The position numbers and the translations under genes are program-made. This document shows positions 24,946-34,196 of a stretch of DNA of 42,669 nucleotides, piece after piece. Position 1 is the stretch's first letter. Every line of letters begins with the position of its first letter. The notes beneath the pieces are model-generated. The model saw nothing but the letters and a program-made list of their open reading frames with translations. It made no database searches and was not told where the DNA came from. The DNA is from Isosphaeraceae bacterium (GTDB lineage: Bacteria; Planctomycetota; Planctomycetia; Isosphaerales; Isosphaeraceae). The stretch is from the NCBI GenBank assembly GCA_031291845.1, contig JARLIH010000393.1:1-42669 (forward strand). Reading direction: 5' to 3'.

Positions 24946-27177
24946 TTAGTGATTGTAAAGGTACTCTTTGGTGTTAATGATCGCCCAGAGCAGGTCTTCG
25001 TAGGCTTCGCGCTTGGCCCTCGCGGGATCGAGCGGCTTGCCTTGTGCGTCAACCCGCGCCTTGGCGACATACGCCTCGGCCACCTTCAATTCGTCCGCGC
25101 TCGGCTCGCGCGAGTAGGCGGCCAGGTACAGCTCGCGCACCTTCTCGGACTCGGCCTTGTTCGACTTCGACAAGAGGTCCGCGCGTCCGCCCTGCGTGCT
25201 GAGCTTCGCCTTCACGTCCGCCGCGTTCATCAGGTGCAGGCTCTGCGCGAGGCTCGGCGACTGGACCCGTTCGCACTCGCACACGCTCGCCCCCTCGGGC
25301 CGGCCGAAGACCTTCAAGAAAGGTGAGCTCCGGTTGTAGCTGTTGTCGGGAAGCGCGATTGCACGCGTGCCGGGGGGCAGGTCGGCGAAGTCGGTCCGGG
25401 CGCCGGTGAGCTGGTCGAGCGCGTCGAGCATCACCTCGGCCTGCAGGCGCTTGGGGTAATAGTGCGAGAAGTTCTGCCGATCGACGCCGTTGTACGCGTT
25501 GGGCAGCGCGCTCAACTGGTACGTGTGCGACTGCGTGACCACGCGGACCACGGCCTTCAGGTCATAACCGCTGGCGACGAAGTGGTTGGCCAAGGCGTCC
25601 AGGAGCTCGGGGTTCGTCGCCGGGTTCGTCTCGCGGATATCGTCCTCAGGCTCAACGAGACCCCGCTTGAAGAAGTGCTTCCAGTACCGGTTGACCAGCG
25701 ACTTCGCGAAGAACGGGTTCGCCTTGTCGCTCATCCAGTCGGCCAGCTTCAGGCGCGGGTCCTCGTCCTGGGGGATCGCCAACGTGGGCCCTCCAAGGGC
25801 CGCGGGCAGCACCGGGAGCTTCGTCTTCTTGTTCTCCAACTGAGCCATGCCGCGCTTGTGAAAGATCACGTCCTCGCCCCGGGTCGCCGTCGGCTTCCGT
25901 CCCACCCGGCTGAAGAACGCCCCGAAACTGTAATAGTCTTTCTGGCTCCAGCGCTCGAAGGGATGGTGGTGGCACTGAGCGCACTGCATGCGGACGCCGA
26001 GGAAGAGCTGCGCCACGTCTTCGAGCTGCTGCTGCGGCTCCAGCACTCGCTTGTACCAGGCCACGGCCGGGTTGTCCGCGATCGTCCCCGTCGCCGCCAG
26101 GAGCTCGCGCACCATCTGGTCGTAGGGCTTGTTCGCCAAGAGGCCGTCGCGCACCCACGAGTGGAACGCGAAGTTGGACGTGATATCGCTCGTGTCGTCC
26201 CGCTTGTTCCGCAGGACCGCAGCCCACTTGTTCGCGAAGTAGTCCGCGTAGTCGGGACTGCTCAGCAACGACTCGATCAGGCGGTCGCGCTTGTCCGCGT
26301 CGGTGCTCGACAGGAACGCACGAGCTTCCTCCACCGTCGGCAGGTGGCCCGCGATATCCAGCGAGACGCGGCGCAGAAACGTGGCGTCGTCGCAGACCGG
26401 CGAAGGGGGCACGCCCACTTGCTTCAGGTTGGCGAAGACAAGCGTGTCGATGAAGTTCTTCTCCGCCGGCACCTGCACGACCGGCGCACCGAGCGGAATG
26501 GACGCGATGTAAACCGACACCATCCCCTGGTAGCGCACCATCACGGCCACGTTGCCGGGGACGTCGAGGATCTTGACAACGCCGTTCTCGTCCGTCTCCG
26601 CCATCGCCTTGTCGTTGGGCTCGTAGAGCGCCATCCGGGTAACGTCCCGGGAACGGCCGTCCGAATAGTGGGCTAGCACCTTGAGCTGCTGTTCCGCGTG
26701 GATCTTGATCACGTTCCGCTTCGGCTGCACCTCGATCGACACGAGCGAGGGATCGGTCTCTTTGCCGTACGACATGCCTTCGCTGATCCACTGGGCCAGC
26801 CTTTTGTAGCCCTCCGAGCTCGGGTCGAGTCTCTTGCCGCCGCCGTGCGGGACCACGTTCGCGGCCTTCAAGAGTAGCAAGCTCTGGTCCGGGGACGCCG
26901 GGAACACCCGCCGGCCGTGCCCCTCCTTCACAATGTGCTCGTAGTCTTCCTTGGGTTCAAACCCGAGCAACGACAGCCGAAAGCCGTTCTGCCCGTTTCC
27001 CGCCTTCGCGTGGCAGCCGCCCGAATTGCACGAGGCCTTGGTCAAGATCGGCACCACGTCGTTGACGAAGCCGAGCGGGCGCGCCGGCTCGGCCGCGACA
27101 CAGGGTATCGCGCACCACGCGAAGGCGGCCACGAAGGCGAGCGGCAGACACGCGGCATTCCGGCAATTCCGTCTCAT
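24946..27177 (-). CDS. DUF1549/DUF1553 planctomycete cytochrome (PSCyt2-PSD1) protein
   Basis: 743 residues from ATG at 27177, which sits at the start of a signal peptide (LPLAFVAAFAWCAIPCVAAE). The N-terminal module has C50-NSGG-C55-H56, a CX4CH site where a CX2CH haem motif might be expected, then KAGNGQNGFRLSLLGFEPKE. A bacterial Ig-like stretch (~190-270) precedes DUF1549 (~285-490, with FIDTLVFANLKQVGVPPSPV and the canonical haem motif CAQCHHHPFERW) and DUF1553 (~530-740, with NPFFAKSLVNRYWKHFFKRG, VMLDALDQLTG and LLWAIINTKEYLYNH). It is the first gene of the operon, with the PPC gene four bases downstream. It is probably an exported multi-domain redox protein; no activity is known for the family. 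Confidence 0.94.
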   Translation of the reverse strand: MRRNCRNAACLPLAFVAAFAWCAIPCVAAEPARPLGFVNDVVPILTKASCNSGGCHAKAGNGQNGFRLSLLGFEPKEDYEHIVKEGHGRRVFPASPDQSLLLLKAANVVPHGGGKRLDPSSEGYKRLAQWISEGMSYGKETDPSLVSIEVQPKRNVIKIHAEQQLKVLAHYSDGRSRDVTRMALYEPNDKAMAETDENGVVKILDVPGNVAVMVRYQGMVSVYIASIPLGAPVVQVPAEKNFIDTLVFANLKQVGVPPSPVCDDATFLRRVSLDIAGHLPTVEEARAFLSSTDADKRDRLIESLLSSPDYADYFANKWAAVLRNKRDDTSDITSNFAFHSWVRDGLLANKPYDQMVRELLAATGTIADNPAVAWYKRVLEPQQQLEDVAQLFLGVRMQCAQCHHHPFERWSQKDYYSFGAFFSRVGRKPTATRGEDVIFHKRGMAQLENKKTKLPVLPAALGGPTLAIPQDEDPRLKLADWMSDKANPFFAKSLVNRYWKHFFKRGLVEPEDDIRETNPATNPELLDALANHFVASGYDLKAVVRVVTQSHTYQLSALPNAYNGVDRQNFSHYYPKRLQAEVMLDALDQLTGARTDFADLPPGTRAIALPDNSYNRSSPFLKVFGRPEGASVCECERVQSPSLAQSLHLMNAADVKAKLSTQGGRADLLSKSNKAESEKVRELYLAAYSREPSADELKVAEAYVAKARVDAQGKPLDPARAKREAYEDLLWAIINTKEYLYNH

Positions 27178-27732
27178 CACACCGCTCTTTCCCTGATCGA
27201 GAACAGGCGTGCCTCGCGCCCCCGTGTCCGAGGCGATAGAGAACGGCCGGCGGCTCATCACGCGCAATCGGACGACCCGGCAAGAGATCGACATCGCGGG
27301 TTCCCTGGTTTCTGGCGTCGTTCGGGTAGGTACGCCAAGGCGGTGGGAAGAGACGGTCAAGGCGGGCGGAGGACCATTATCGAATCGCAGGGAAGGCATC
27401 GCTCACTCTCGTGATCATCGACCACCCCCCCACCGTGTGTACAGAATAAGTTTAACATCTGGGGGACGCAAGCGTGAGGCCGATTTTTTCCGGCGCTCGC
27501 CGGTCGATCAACGCGTTCCGGTAAGGGCCGGTTTGAGACCACGCCGGCACCGCATCGGCCCACGCCGTGCGACGGAGCCCGTCCCGCCGGAAGCCGGTGG
27601 TTCGGAGCCGACTGGGCCAGTAAAGTAGTCTCCCTCGCGACAATCGCCTTCGGGCCCGCGAGTGGCTCGCAACGCCTTGGAGGCGCCGGTTCCGACTTAC
27701 CCCGCTGGCAACTTCCGAGGAAGCGCTCCACG
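27178..27732. other. Divergent intergenic region
   Basis: 555 bases between the cytochrome operon (minus) and the Kelch gene (plus). No coding frame I trust, RNA gene or repeat was seen. It should contain both promoters. A local AT-richer patch lies at about 27438-27465. The ribosome-binding site GAGGAAG sits 9 nt before the Kelch start. Confidence 0.45.
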
Positions 27733-28779
27733 ATGAGACGGCGTTTTGTTGTCCTGGCGAGCCTTCTGCTCCTCCCGGTCTCTTCCCGGGCCGACGACCG
27801 GATCCTCGACTGGGTCAAGGTGACCCCCAGCGCAGCCTGGCAACCGCGCGACTCCAGCGGAGAGCTGGTCTACAAAGATCGGCTCTGGCTCCTCGGTGGC
27901 TGGTTCGACTCGTTCGCCGCCCCACCGCGCGACGTCTGGAGCTCGCCCGACGGGAAGTCCTGGGACCTGTTGACCCGCGACGCCCCCTGGAAACACAGCG
28001 ACCTGCCCATGACCGTCGTCTTCAACGACCGGATGTGGCTGATGGGGGGCTGGTACAACGGCCGCCTCCCGGGCCATAGCGCGAGCAACGAGGTCTGGTC
28101 GTCGGCCGACGGCCTCACGTGGGACCTCGCCACGAAACAGGCCGGCTGGAGCCCTCGCCTCGCCGCCGGAGCCGTCGCGTTCAAGGGGCGCCTCTGGGTC
28201 CTTGGGGGGACGGAGGACTACTATTTCGGCGACGACAAGAGCCTCAAGAACGACGTCTGGTCCTCGGCCGACGGCAAACAATGGACGCGCGAGGTCGAGC
28301 ACGCCCCCTGGCTCCCGAGGGCCTATCATGCGGCCGTCGTGCACGAGGGCAAGATCTGGGTCCTCGGTGGTGGCAACTATGTCCCGAGCTACCACGCGCG
28401 GAACGACGTCTGGAGCTCGTCCGACGGCGTGCACTGGGAGCAGGCCACCGCACGCGCTCCCTGGGCCCCGCGGCTCTGGTTCTCAGGGGCCGTCTATCGC
28501 GACCGAATGTGGGTGCTGGGGGGCTGGTCGAACAACCCCTCGAAGAACTGGGGCGACGTCTGGTACTCACGAGACGGAAGAACCTGGACGGAGCTGCGGT
28601 CGAACGTCGTCTGGAAGGCGCGCCACGAACACTCCACCTACGTCTTCCGCGACAAGCTCTGGGTCGCCGGCGGGCATGCCCAACCGCTCAGCAACGAGGT
28701 CTGGTCCCTCGATGTCCCGCGCAACTGGTTCGAGCTCAGCGCCGACGGCCAGCCGGTGCAGGCGAGGAGCACACGATGA
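27733..28779 (+). CDS. Exported Kelch-type six-bladed beta-propeller protein
   Basis: 348 residues with a signal peptide (RRRFVVLASLLLLPVSSRAD). Six repeats each carry a hydrophobic-GG strand and a DVWSS-x-DG-x-x-W strand: LWLLGGW, MWLMGGW, LWVLGGT, IWVLGGG, MWVLGGW, LWVAGGH, spaced about 50-60 residues. That predicts one closed six-bladed propeller. No catalytic residues of galactose oxidase are recognisable. It probably binds a ligand or partner in the periplasm or at the surface. Its stop overlaps the start of the downstream hydrolase (ATGA), so they are made together and may work as a pair. Confidence 0.85.
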   Translation: MRRRFVVLASLLLLPVSSRADDRILDWVKVTPSAAWQPRDSSGELVYKDRLWLLGGWFDSFAAPPRDVWSSPDGKSWDLLTRDAPWKHSDLPMTVVFNDRMWLMGGWYNGRLPGHSASNEVWSSADGLTWDLATKQAGWSPRLAAGAVAFKGRLWVLGGTEDYYFGDDKSLKNDVWSSADGKQWTREVEHAPWLPRAYHAAVVHEGKIWVLGGGNYVPSYHARNDVWSSSDGVHWEQATARAPWAPRLWFSGAVYRDRMWVLGGWSNNPSKNWGDVWYSRDGRTWTELRSNVVWKARHEHSTYVFRDKLWVAGGHAQPLSNEVWSLDVPRNWFELSADGQPVQARSTR

Positions 28780-30889
28780 AGCGCCTTTTCGCGCGGCTCG
28801 GAAGGGTAGCCGTCTGGACCTTGACCCTCTTGCTCCCCTCGGCGGCCCAGGCACAGGTGGACCGGCCGACGGTCCCCAAGCACCAGGACCCGGTGGTCCA
28901 AGCCGTCCAGGACCACATCGACCGCCTCTGCGAAGCGCACGACGCGCGGCTCGCCAAGATCGACGGCCCAGAGACGCTGTCGCGCGAAATTGCGCAGGCT
29001 CGCGCGCGGTTCCTCGCGTTGCTGGGGCTCGACCTTGATGCCCCTCGCCGGCCTCCCGCGGTGACCCTGGCCGGGGTGCTGGACTTCCCGGAGTACCGCG
29101 TCGAGAAGGTGGTCGTCGAGGCCATGCCCGGCGTGCCGATCCCGTGCAACCTCTACGTGCCGAAGTCGGGTCCCGTGCGCAAACCGACACTGCTGTCGCC
29201 GCACGGCCACAGCGGACGCGACCGGCCCGTCTACCAGAACGCGTACCAGCGGTTCGCCAAGGCGGGCTTTCTCGTCCTGGCCAAGGACGGCTGGGGCAAG
29301 CAGGAGCGGCGGGGCACCGGCCACGGCGAGGCGGGGGGCCAGCTCGCCTTGACGGGCACCGAGCTGCTGGCCTGGAGTTGTTCGACAACGTCCGCTGCCT
29401 GGACTACCTGCTGACCCGGCCCGACGTGGACGGCGACCGTCTGGGCATGACCGGCATTTCCGGCGGGGGGAGCCTGACGCTCTATACGGCGGCAGTCGAG
29501 CCGCGGCTCAAAGCCGCCTCGCCCACCTGCGCGGTGACGACCTTCCGCGCCGACCTGGCCGACACCACGATGTGCGTCTGCGAGCTGGCCCACGACATCC
29601 TCACCGTCGGGGACCACGGCCTGTTCCTGACCCTGGCCTACCCAAAGCCGCTCCTGGTGGTCAACGGCACGCGCGACCCGATCTTCCCGGTGGCCGGCGC
29701 CCGGTCGGCATCGGCCCAGGCGAACCGGCTGTACGCGGCGGGCGGCCGGGCCGAGGCTGTCGAGTTCGCCGAGTTCGATGCCCCGCACGACTGGACCGAC
29801 GCCATGCTCGACCGGCAGATCGCGTGGTTCCGGCGCCAGTTCGGCCTGCCCGTGCTCGCGAGCCTTCCTCCCGGCGACGGCCCCCGCGATGAGGGTCGCT
29901 TCGGGTGCTTCGCCGATGGCGACCTTTCCGCTGGCTCGTCGACCCTCTCGGACGTCAATCGATCACGGATGCGAACCGCCGGCGTCGGCACCGCCACGGC
30001 CACACGGGGGCGTACGCTCGACGCTGACCGCGAGCGGCTCGCGGCGACCATCCAGGGCCGCTCGTCGGGCGAGCCCTCGCTCCCCCCGCGCATCGAGCGC
30101 AGGGACCTTGGCCCGGACCCGAGGAGCGGCGGTCCTCGCGAGCGCCTGTCGTGGCCTTCGGGACTGGGCGGATCCGTCACCGCCGTTGTCACGCGACCAC
30201 CCGGCGAGCACGGCGCGGGACCTGTCGTCATTCACCTCGAAGACCGGGACCGGCGCGAGCCGCAGCTCGAACGCCTGTACTGGGACGACCGGGTGAAGGG
30301 TCGCGCTGTCGTAGTCACGCTGGCGTACACCGGCGCAGCCCTCGACGCGAACCGCGAGGGGCAGGTTGGCTCGGCCCTGACAGCGTCGGGCCGTTCGCTG
30401 CTTGCCGAGCGCGCCCGCGATCTGCGGGTCGCGCTCCTCGTGCTGCAAGACCGTGGGATCGCCGCCGATCAGCGACGGGTCTCACTGGTCGCTCATGGGT
30501 TCGACGGCGCTCTGCTCCTCGCCTCGGCCCCGCTACTGCCGCCGGAGGTCGGGCTGGTGCTCGACCGGACTCCGATCTCCTACCTTGCGGGAGCGGAGAC
30601 CGACTTCGCAACCCCTCGCCTGCCCGCGCCACCCTACCACTGGACCATTCTGCCCGGCCTGGGGAACGACCACGACCTGGTCGAGCTTCTGGAGCTCGCC
30701 CATCCCCGGCGCGTCTTGCTGGCCCACCCGCTCGACGCGGCCCAGCAAGCCCTCGGCCCCGACGAGCTCGCCGCGCTTTTGGGCCGGCTCACTCGCACGG
30801 ATCGATCGCACATCGAGAGCTTGGCCCGCGAGCGCACGCGCGCCGAGGTGTTCCGCCGCATCACCGGATTCGTCACCGAGCCCCATTGA
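28776..30889 (+). pseudogene. Exported alpha/beta hydrolase (acetylxylan esterase-like), interrupted by a one-base frameshift
   Basis: The protein starts at ATG 28776 with a signal peptide (VAVWTLTLLLPSAAQAQ) and reads well to about 29370 (residue ~198: LLSPHGHSGRDRPVYQNAYQ, then FLVLAKDGWGKQERRGTGHG). There the frame is lost: GAGCTGCTGGCCTGGAG looks as if one G is missing, and the original frame stops at 29414. The next frame continues the same family at once (LELFDNVRCLDYLLTRPDVD) to a stop at 30889, about 704 codons in total. The catalytic triad is intact across the join: Ser in MTGISGGGS (~229), Asp in VNGTRDPIFP (~300), His in DAPHDWTDAM (~336). A second hydrolase-like domain (~470-690) lacks a Ser nucleophile (VAHGFDG). 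A sequencing error or true inactivation are both possible. It probably acted on esters of polysaccharides in the periplasm. Confidence 0.8.
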
Positions 30890-30992
30890 GGCGAGGCCGG
30901 GTGAGGAGGCGCGCTGCCGGCGACGCCTGCCTCGGGGCACCCGCGTCGACCCGGCCGTTGCCCGGCTCGACAAGGCGATAATCGGCACATCC

Positions 30993-32006
30993 TCACTTTT
31001 TCGGGTCCGCCGCCCGGTCCAGGATCGCGTTCGTGTCGAGGTCCGTCCACTTGCCCGTCGCCGTCGCGAACGTATAAATGTGGCCGTCGTACTCAAAGGT
31101 CGGACCGGCGTTGCTGCCACTGCCTCGTCGAGGCGCGACCCCTTCGGGCAGTTCCAGAACGTCCCAGCGTTCCGCCTGGCGGCTGTACGCATACACGCGG
31201 CGGCCGAGGCGGTAAAGGGCCGCTGAGTAGTCCTCAACCTCGGGCACCGCTGAATCCACCGGTTCCCGGAGCTCGACCGGGTGCCATGCCGGCACCTGCC
31301 CGGGATTCTTATTCGTAAAGACGGCCAATCTCGAGATTTTCGGCCCCTCGATCGTCAGGCCAACGATCGCCGTGCCCGCGACCGGCGTCACTCGGCGCCG
31401 GACCGTCTTATCGTTCGAGAGCGTCAACGGCAACGACCGGCGCGTTGTCTTCTCGAACGCCACGACCTTGTTTCCGTCAGGCGCGACGACCAGAAGGTAT
31501 TCACCGAAACTCGGAGGTGCTCCTAGGCTCGAAGACGGCGCCAGCGCCGGACTACCCGACGGCTCTCCTGAACCGAAGTTCGGGTCATTGATGGGGTAAA
31601 CCCGCGGCGTCTTCCGATCTTCCACCTCGAAGTTCTGCGGAACGAGTTCTCCAGGTGGTACAGCGACCGGCCCGACAATCGGCACTCCCCCAGGCCCCGG
31701 CAACGGTTGCGGGGCCGAAGCCGTGATCGGCCCCGCAATCCGTACTTCGGGAGGCCCAGGCGCCGGCTGTGGGACCGACGCATCCGATGCGCGCTCCCCG
31801 GCAAGTTCCGCGCGGAGCGATTGCATCTCCCGTGCGAGGCGATCGATCTGTTCCCTCGCCAACTCGATCTCAGCTTGCACTCGGTCGAGCGACCGGAGGA
31901 TCTTCGCCGACCGATCGGACGTTTCCAGGGGCCCCGTCTCTCCCGCTCTTGCCCGCAGACTCAACAACGTGGCGGCGCAGACCAGCGCGGCAGCGATCTT
32001 TGTCAT
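30993..32006 (-). CDS. Exported coiled-coil/proline-rich hypothetical protein
   Basis: 337 residues from ATG at 32006, chosen because GGAGGA lies 9 nt upstream and a signal peptide follows (TKIAAALVCAATLLSLRARA). Residues ~35-72 form a short coiled coil (LDRVQAEIELAREQIDRLAR). A Pro/Gly-rich linker (~75-155) follows. The C-terminal ~180 residues are beta-rich, with segments such as FGEYLLVVAPDGNKVVAFEK and LYRLGRRVYAYSRQAERWDV that resemble propeller-like strands. I do not recognise a family. It probably lies in the envelope. It is convergent with the hydrolase gene (103-base gap) and divergent from the LEPR-XLL hydrolase. Confidence 0.72.
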   Translation of the reverse strand: MTKIAAALVCAATLLSLRARAGETGPLETSDRSAKILRSLDRVQAEIELAREQIDRLAREMQSLRAELAGERASDASVPQPAPGPPEVRIAGPITASAPQPLPGPGGVPIVGPVAVPPGELVPQNFEVEDRKTPRVYPINDPNFGSGEPSGSPALAPSSSLGAPPSFGEYLLVVAPDGNKVVAFEKTTRRSLPLTLSNDKTVRRRVTPVAGTAIVGLTIEGPKISRLAVFTNKNPGQVPAWHPVELREPVDSAVPEVEDYSAALYRLGRRVYAYSRQAERWDVLELPEGVAPRRGSGSNAGPTFEYDGHIYTFATATGKWTDLDTNAILDRAADPKK

Positions 32007-32270
32007 GACGGTCGATCCTCCGTGTGCCTGGACCCGGGGGCAGCCTGATTTCTGGAGATGAGCCATCCGTTCATTCCTTAACGGGACGCCAGTCTCGGCT
32101 GAAACTACCAGACGCTAGCGGACGTGGATAGACGAACTGAGTCCGGATAGAGAGTCGATCGGTTCTCCCTTGAGGTGCTCTGGTCCCAGTCTGTCTGGAT
32201 CATGCCCCTCCTTAACGACGGGGGAGGCGCAGGACGATCGCAAAGTCGGAGAGCGAGAGCCTCAGGCGCG

Positions 32271-32360
32271 TCGGGCGTCACGCCCGAAGACCGCGACGGG
32301 CGCGGTCGACCCACCAGAACGGTGTGCCACGCCCGTCGAAGACTCCGGGCGTGACACACC
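32271..32360. repeat. Palindromic repeat element with CGGGCGTGACACACC end
   Basis: TCGGGCGT-C-ACGCCCGA (32271-32287) is a perfect small palindrome. GGTGTGCCACGCCCG (32321-32335) pairs with CGGGCGTGACACACC (32346-32360), one mismatch in 15. The stretch from about 32290 to 32358 can be aligned, with many differences, to 34418-34503. It lies in the 787-base gap between the coiled-coil gene and the LEPR-XLL hydrolase; apart from this and the fragment at 32434 I see nothing else in that gap. Confidence 0.6.
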
Positions 32361-32433
32361 GATCGGTTCCCAATTCACTTGGCAATCCTCCTGTAAAAGG
32401 GACGTGATCATCGTCGGCGGCGGCCGTGCGGGA

Positions 32434-32457
32434 CGGATGTTCGCCGCCGAGACGTTC
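32434..32457 (+). repeat. 24-base exact copy of a piece of the aminotransferase gene
   Basis: These 24 bases (CGGATGTTCGCCGCCGAGAC then GTTC) are identical to 17515-17538 inside the class III aminotransferase gene, and the preceding 15 bases are also similar. The plus-strand frame gives GRAGRMFAAETF, matching GRTGRMFAAETF of the aminotransferase. Nothing else of the gene surrounds it. Confidence 0.6.
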
Positions 32458-32793
32458 CATTCTCGGTAGGTTCTCCGACGCCTCGCGAGGGCTGCCCTGA
32501 GATCTGGTCGGCGGCAACGGCTGGTTTTCCGTGGACTCTCCGAGTGTCACTCCGTATATTCGTCTTGCTCGACGATAGGATGCATCTCGGCGGTCGCAAG
32601 GAGCACACTCACCGCGAGCGCAGGCTGCCTTCGCGGGGATGAACGGTGTCAACGGCGCGCGAACAAGCCGGTTCGCCGACCCCGGTCTCAAGGCAACGTG
32701 CGATTGTCACGCGCGGCCGGCGAGCGGGGACGCGTGATCGGCGTCGTAAGACGGCTCAGGGGTTTGGTGCGAGACCGATGGAGGTGCGATGTG

Positions 32794-33708
32794 ATGTCCG
32801 AGCGTTGCGAGAACAGGCTCCGAGCGAGGAAGAGCGTAACGCCGGGCCGGCGCGGGGCGAGACGATTTCAGCCGGCGGTCGGCGGTGTTGAGCGGCTCGA
32901 ATCGCGGGCGCTCTTGCACGGTGGACCGGTCGTGGGGCATGTCACGGCGGTCGTGCATCGGACTCCGCCACCTCCAGCGGACCCGACGGCGGCCCTGCAG
33001 CAGGCCCTTGCCGCGTCCTACAACTCGAGCCCCGGGAATGTCCTGGAAGTCCAGTCGCGCGATGCGTCGATCCTGGTGCCCACGGGCCTCGTACCGGGTC
33101 ATACCTATCCGTTGGTGGCGACCTTCTCCTGGGACGGTAGCCCCATCACGGAGTTCCAGGCATGGTGGAACCTGGCGAAACAGAACGGCTGGATCGTCTA
33201 TGCCTCCAAGGACTACCAGAACTCGGTGTTGCGCTCGGGACTGGCGTCCAGCGATAATGTCGCCAGCCGGGTCAAGGCCCAGCTCGACGCCCTCCCCGGC
33301 GTTCTGCCGATCGATACCAGCCGGATCATCTTCACGGGCTTCTCGGGAGGCGCGAACTACGCAGACTTCATGAATCTGCGCTACCCGGGATACGCCGCGG
33401 CGGTCATCATCAATTCCGGCCAGATCCCGGCCCAGCTCTTTAGCAAGGCGCCGAGACACGGCTTCCTCACCTTTCCCACCGCGTCCTCATTCGCCGGCTC
33501 GCGGGAAATCGGCGTGTTTCTGTGCAGCCCGGCCGATGGGCAGTTCTACGGCATCTCGCAGGCGAACGCGAAAGAGATGCAAAGCCTGGGATGGAGTACC
33601 GTTTTCCTCAGCTTCCCCGGCGGCCATTCCATCGCGCCGCCGGCCACGTACGACAAGGCGATCGCGTTTATTGAGTCGCAGCCGTCCTGGACGGCGGCCA
33701 ATCCTTGA
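32794..33708 (+). CDS. Alpha/beta hydrolase with LEPR-XLL-like N-terminus
   Basis: 304 residues from ATG at 32794, chosen over a GTG at 32698 because GGAGG lies 9 nt upstream. The N-terminus has no hydrophobic signal but carries VERLESRALLHG (residues 33-44), like the LEPR-XLL motif of planctomycete extracellular proteins. The hydrolase fold resembles the PHB-depolymerase/esterase group: ILVPTGLVPGHTYPLVATFS, nucleophile S184 in IIFTGFSGGANY, and catalytic His H278 in SFPGGHSIAP; the Asp is probably in LCSPADGQFYG. It should hydrolyse an ester outside the cell; the substrate is unknown. It is a single gene, convergent with the small cytochrome gene. Confidence 0.82.
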   Translation: MSERCENRLRARKSVTPGRRGARRFQPAVGGVERLESRALLHGGPVVGHVTAVVHRTPPPPADPTAALQQALAASYNSSPGNVLEVQSRDASILVPTGLVPGHTYPLVATFSWDGSPITEFQAWWNLAKQNGWIVYASKDYQNSVLRSGLASSDNVASRVKAQLDALPGVLPIDTSRIIFTGFSGGANYADFMNLRYPGYAAAVIINSGQIPAQLFSKAPRHGFLTFPTASSFAGSREIGVFLCSPADGQFYGISQANAKEMQSLGWSTVFLSFPGGHSIAPPATYDKAIAFIESQPSWTAANP

Positions 33709-33733
33709 ATCAGGGGCGGCGCCCGGCGGAGGA

Positions 33734-33764
33734 CGGTCGCGTAGACGACTCACTCTCGCGACCG
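33734..33764. terminator. Hairpin between convergent genes
   Basis: CGGTCGCG (33734-33741) pairs perfectly with CGCGACCG (33757-33764) between the hydrolase (plus) and cytochrome (minus) genes, overlapping the last codons of the latter. No T-tract, so only a weak case for bidirectional termination. Confidence 0.3.
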
Positions 33765-34196
33765 GGCCCGCCGGAACGACGCGACCGCATCCCGCGCCTT
33801 CTCCTGTTCCTCGCGCGAGGGCGTGTCGGCCGAATCTCCCGGGAAACGCCCGACGAGTAATTCCAGAAGGTTCGACGCCCCGTCGCCATCGCTGTCATCG
33901 TCGGCGACGGCCTCCAGCCGGTTGCTGATCCCCGCGCGTTTCTTGGCCGCGCGGAGCTCCGGGAGGGCCTTCCGGAGGCGCTGGCCGAACACGTTGAGCG
34001 TCCGGCCGTTGACCTGCGATGCGTCGTCGCTCGGCGCCGGCGTGTGGCAGGTGCGGCAATCGTTCAGCTTCTTGGGGAGCGGAGCGCCGACGAACGTCGC
34101 CAGGGCCGACTTGTAGGTCGGACGCGCCTGCGCGAACGCACCGAGGCTCAGAACGGTAACGAGCAGGGACAGGGTCGCGAGAGTTCGCCGGGTCAT
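33750..34196 (-). CDS. Small exported c-type cytochrome-like protein with Ca-binding-like motif
   Basis: 148 residues from ATG at 34196; the frame is open further upstream, but a signal peptide begins here (LATLSLLVTVLSLGAFAQA). C47-X2-C50-H51 (NDCRTCHTPAP) is a single haem-binding motif. Residues ~95-125 carry DDDSDGDGASNLLELLVGRF, an Asp-rich loop like those of thrombospondin type 3 or dockerin/EF-hand repeats that bind calcium. The C-terminus is helical and charged. Likely a periplasmic electron carrier or haem-binding adaptor. It is divergent from the amidohydrolase gene. Confidence 0.82.
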   Translation of the reverse strand: MTRRTLATLSLLVTVLSLGAFAQARPTYKSALATFVGAPLPKKLNDCRTCHTPAPSDDASQVNGRTLNVFGQRLRKALPELRAAKKRAGISNRLEAVADDDSDGDGASNLLELLVGRFPGDSADTPSREEQEKARDAVASFRRARSRE

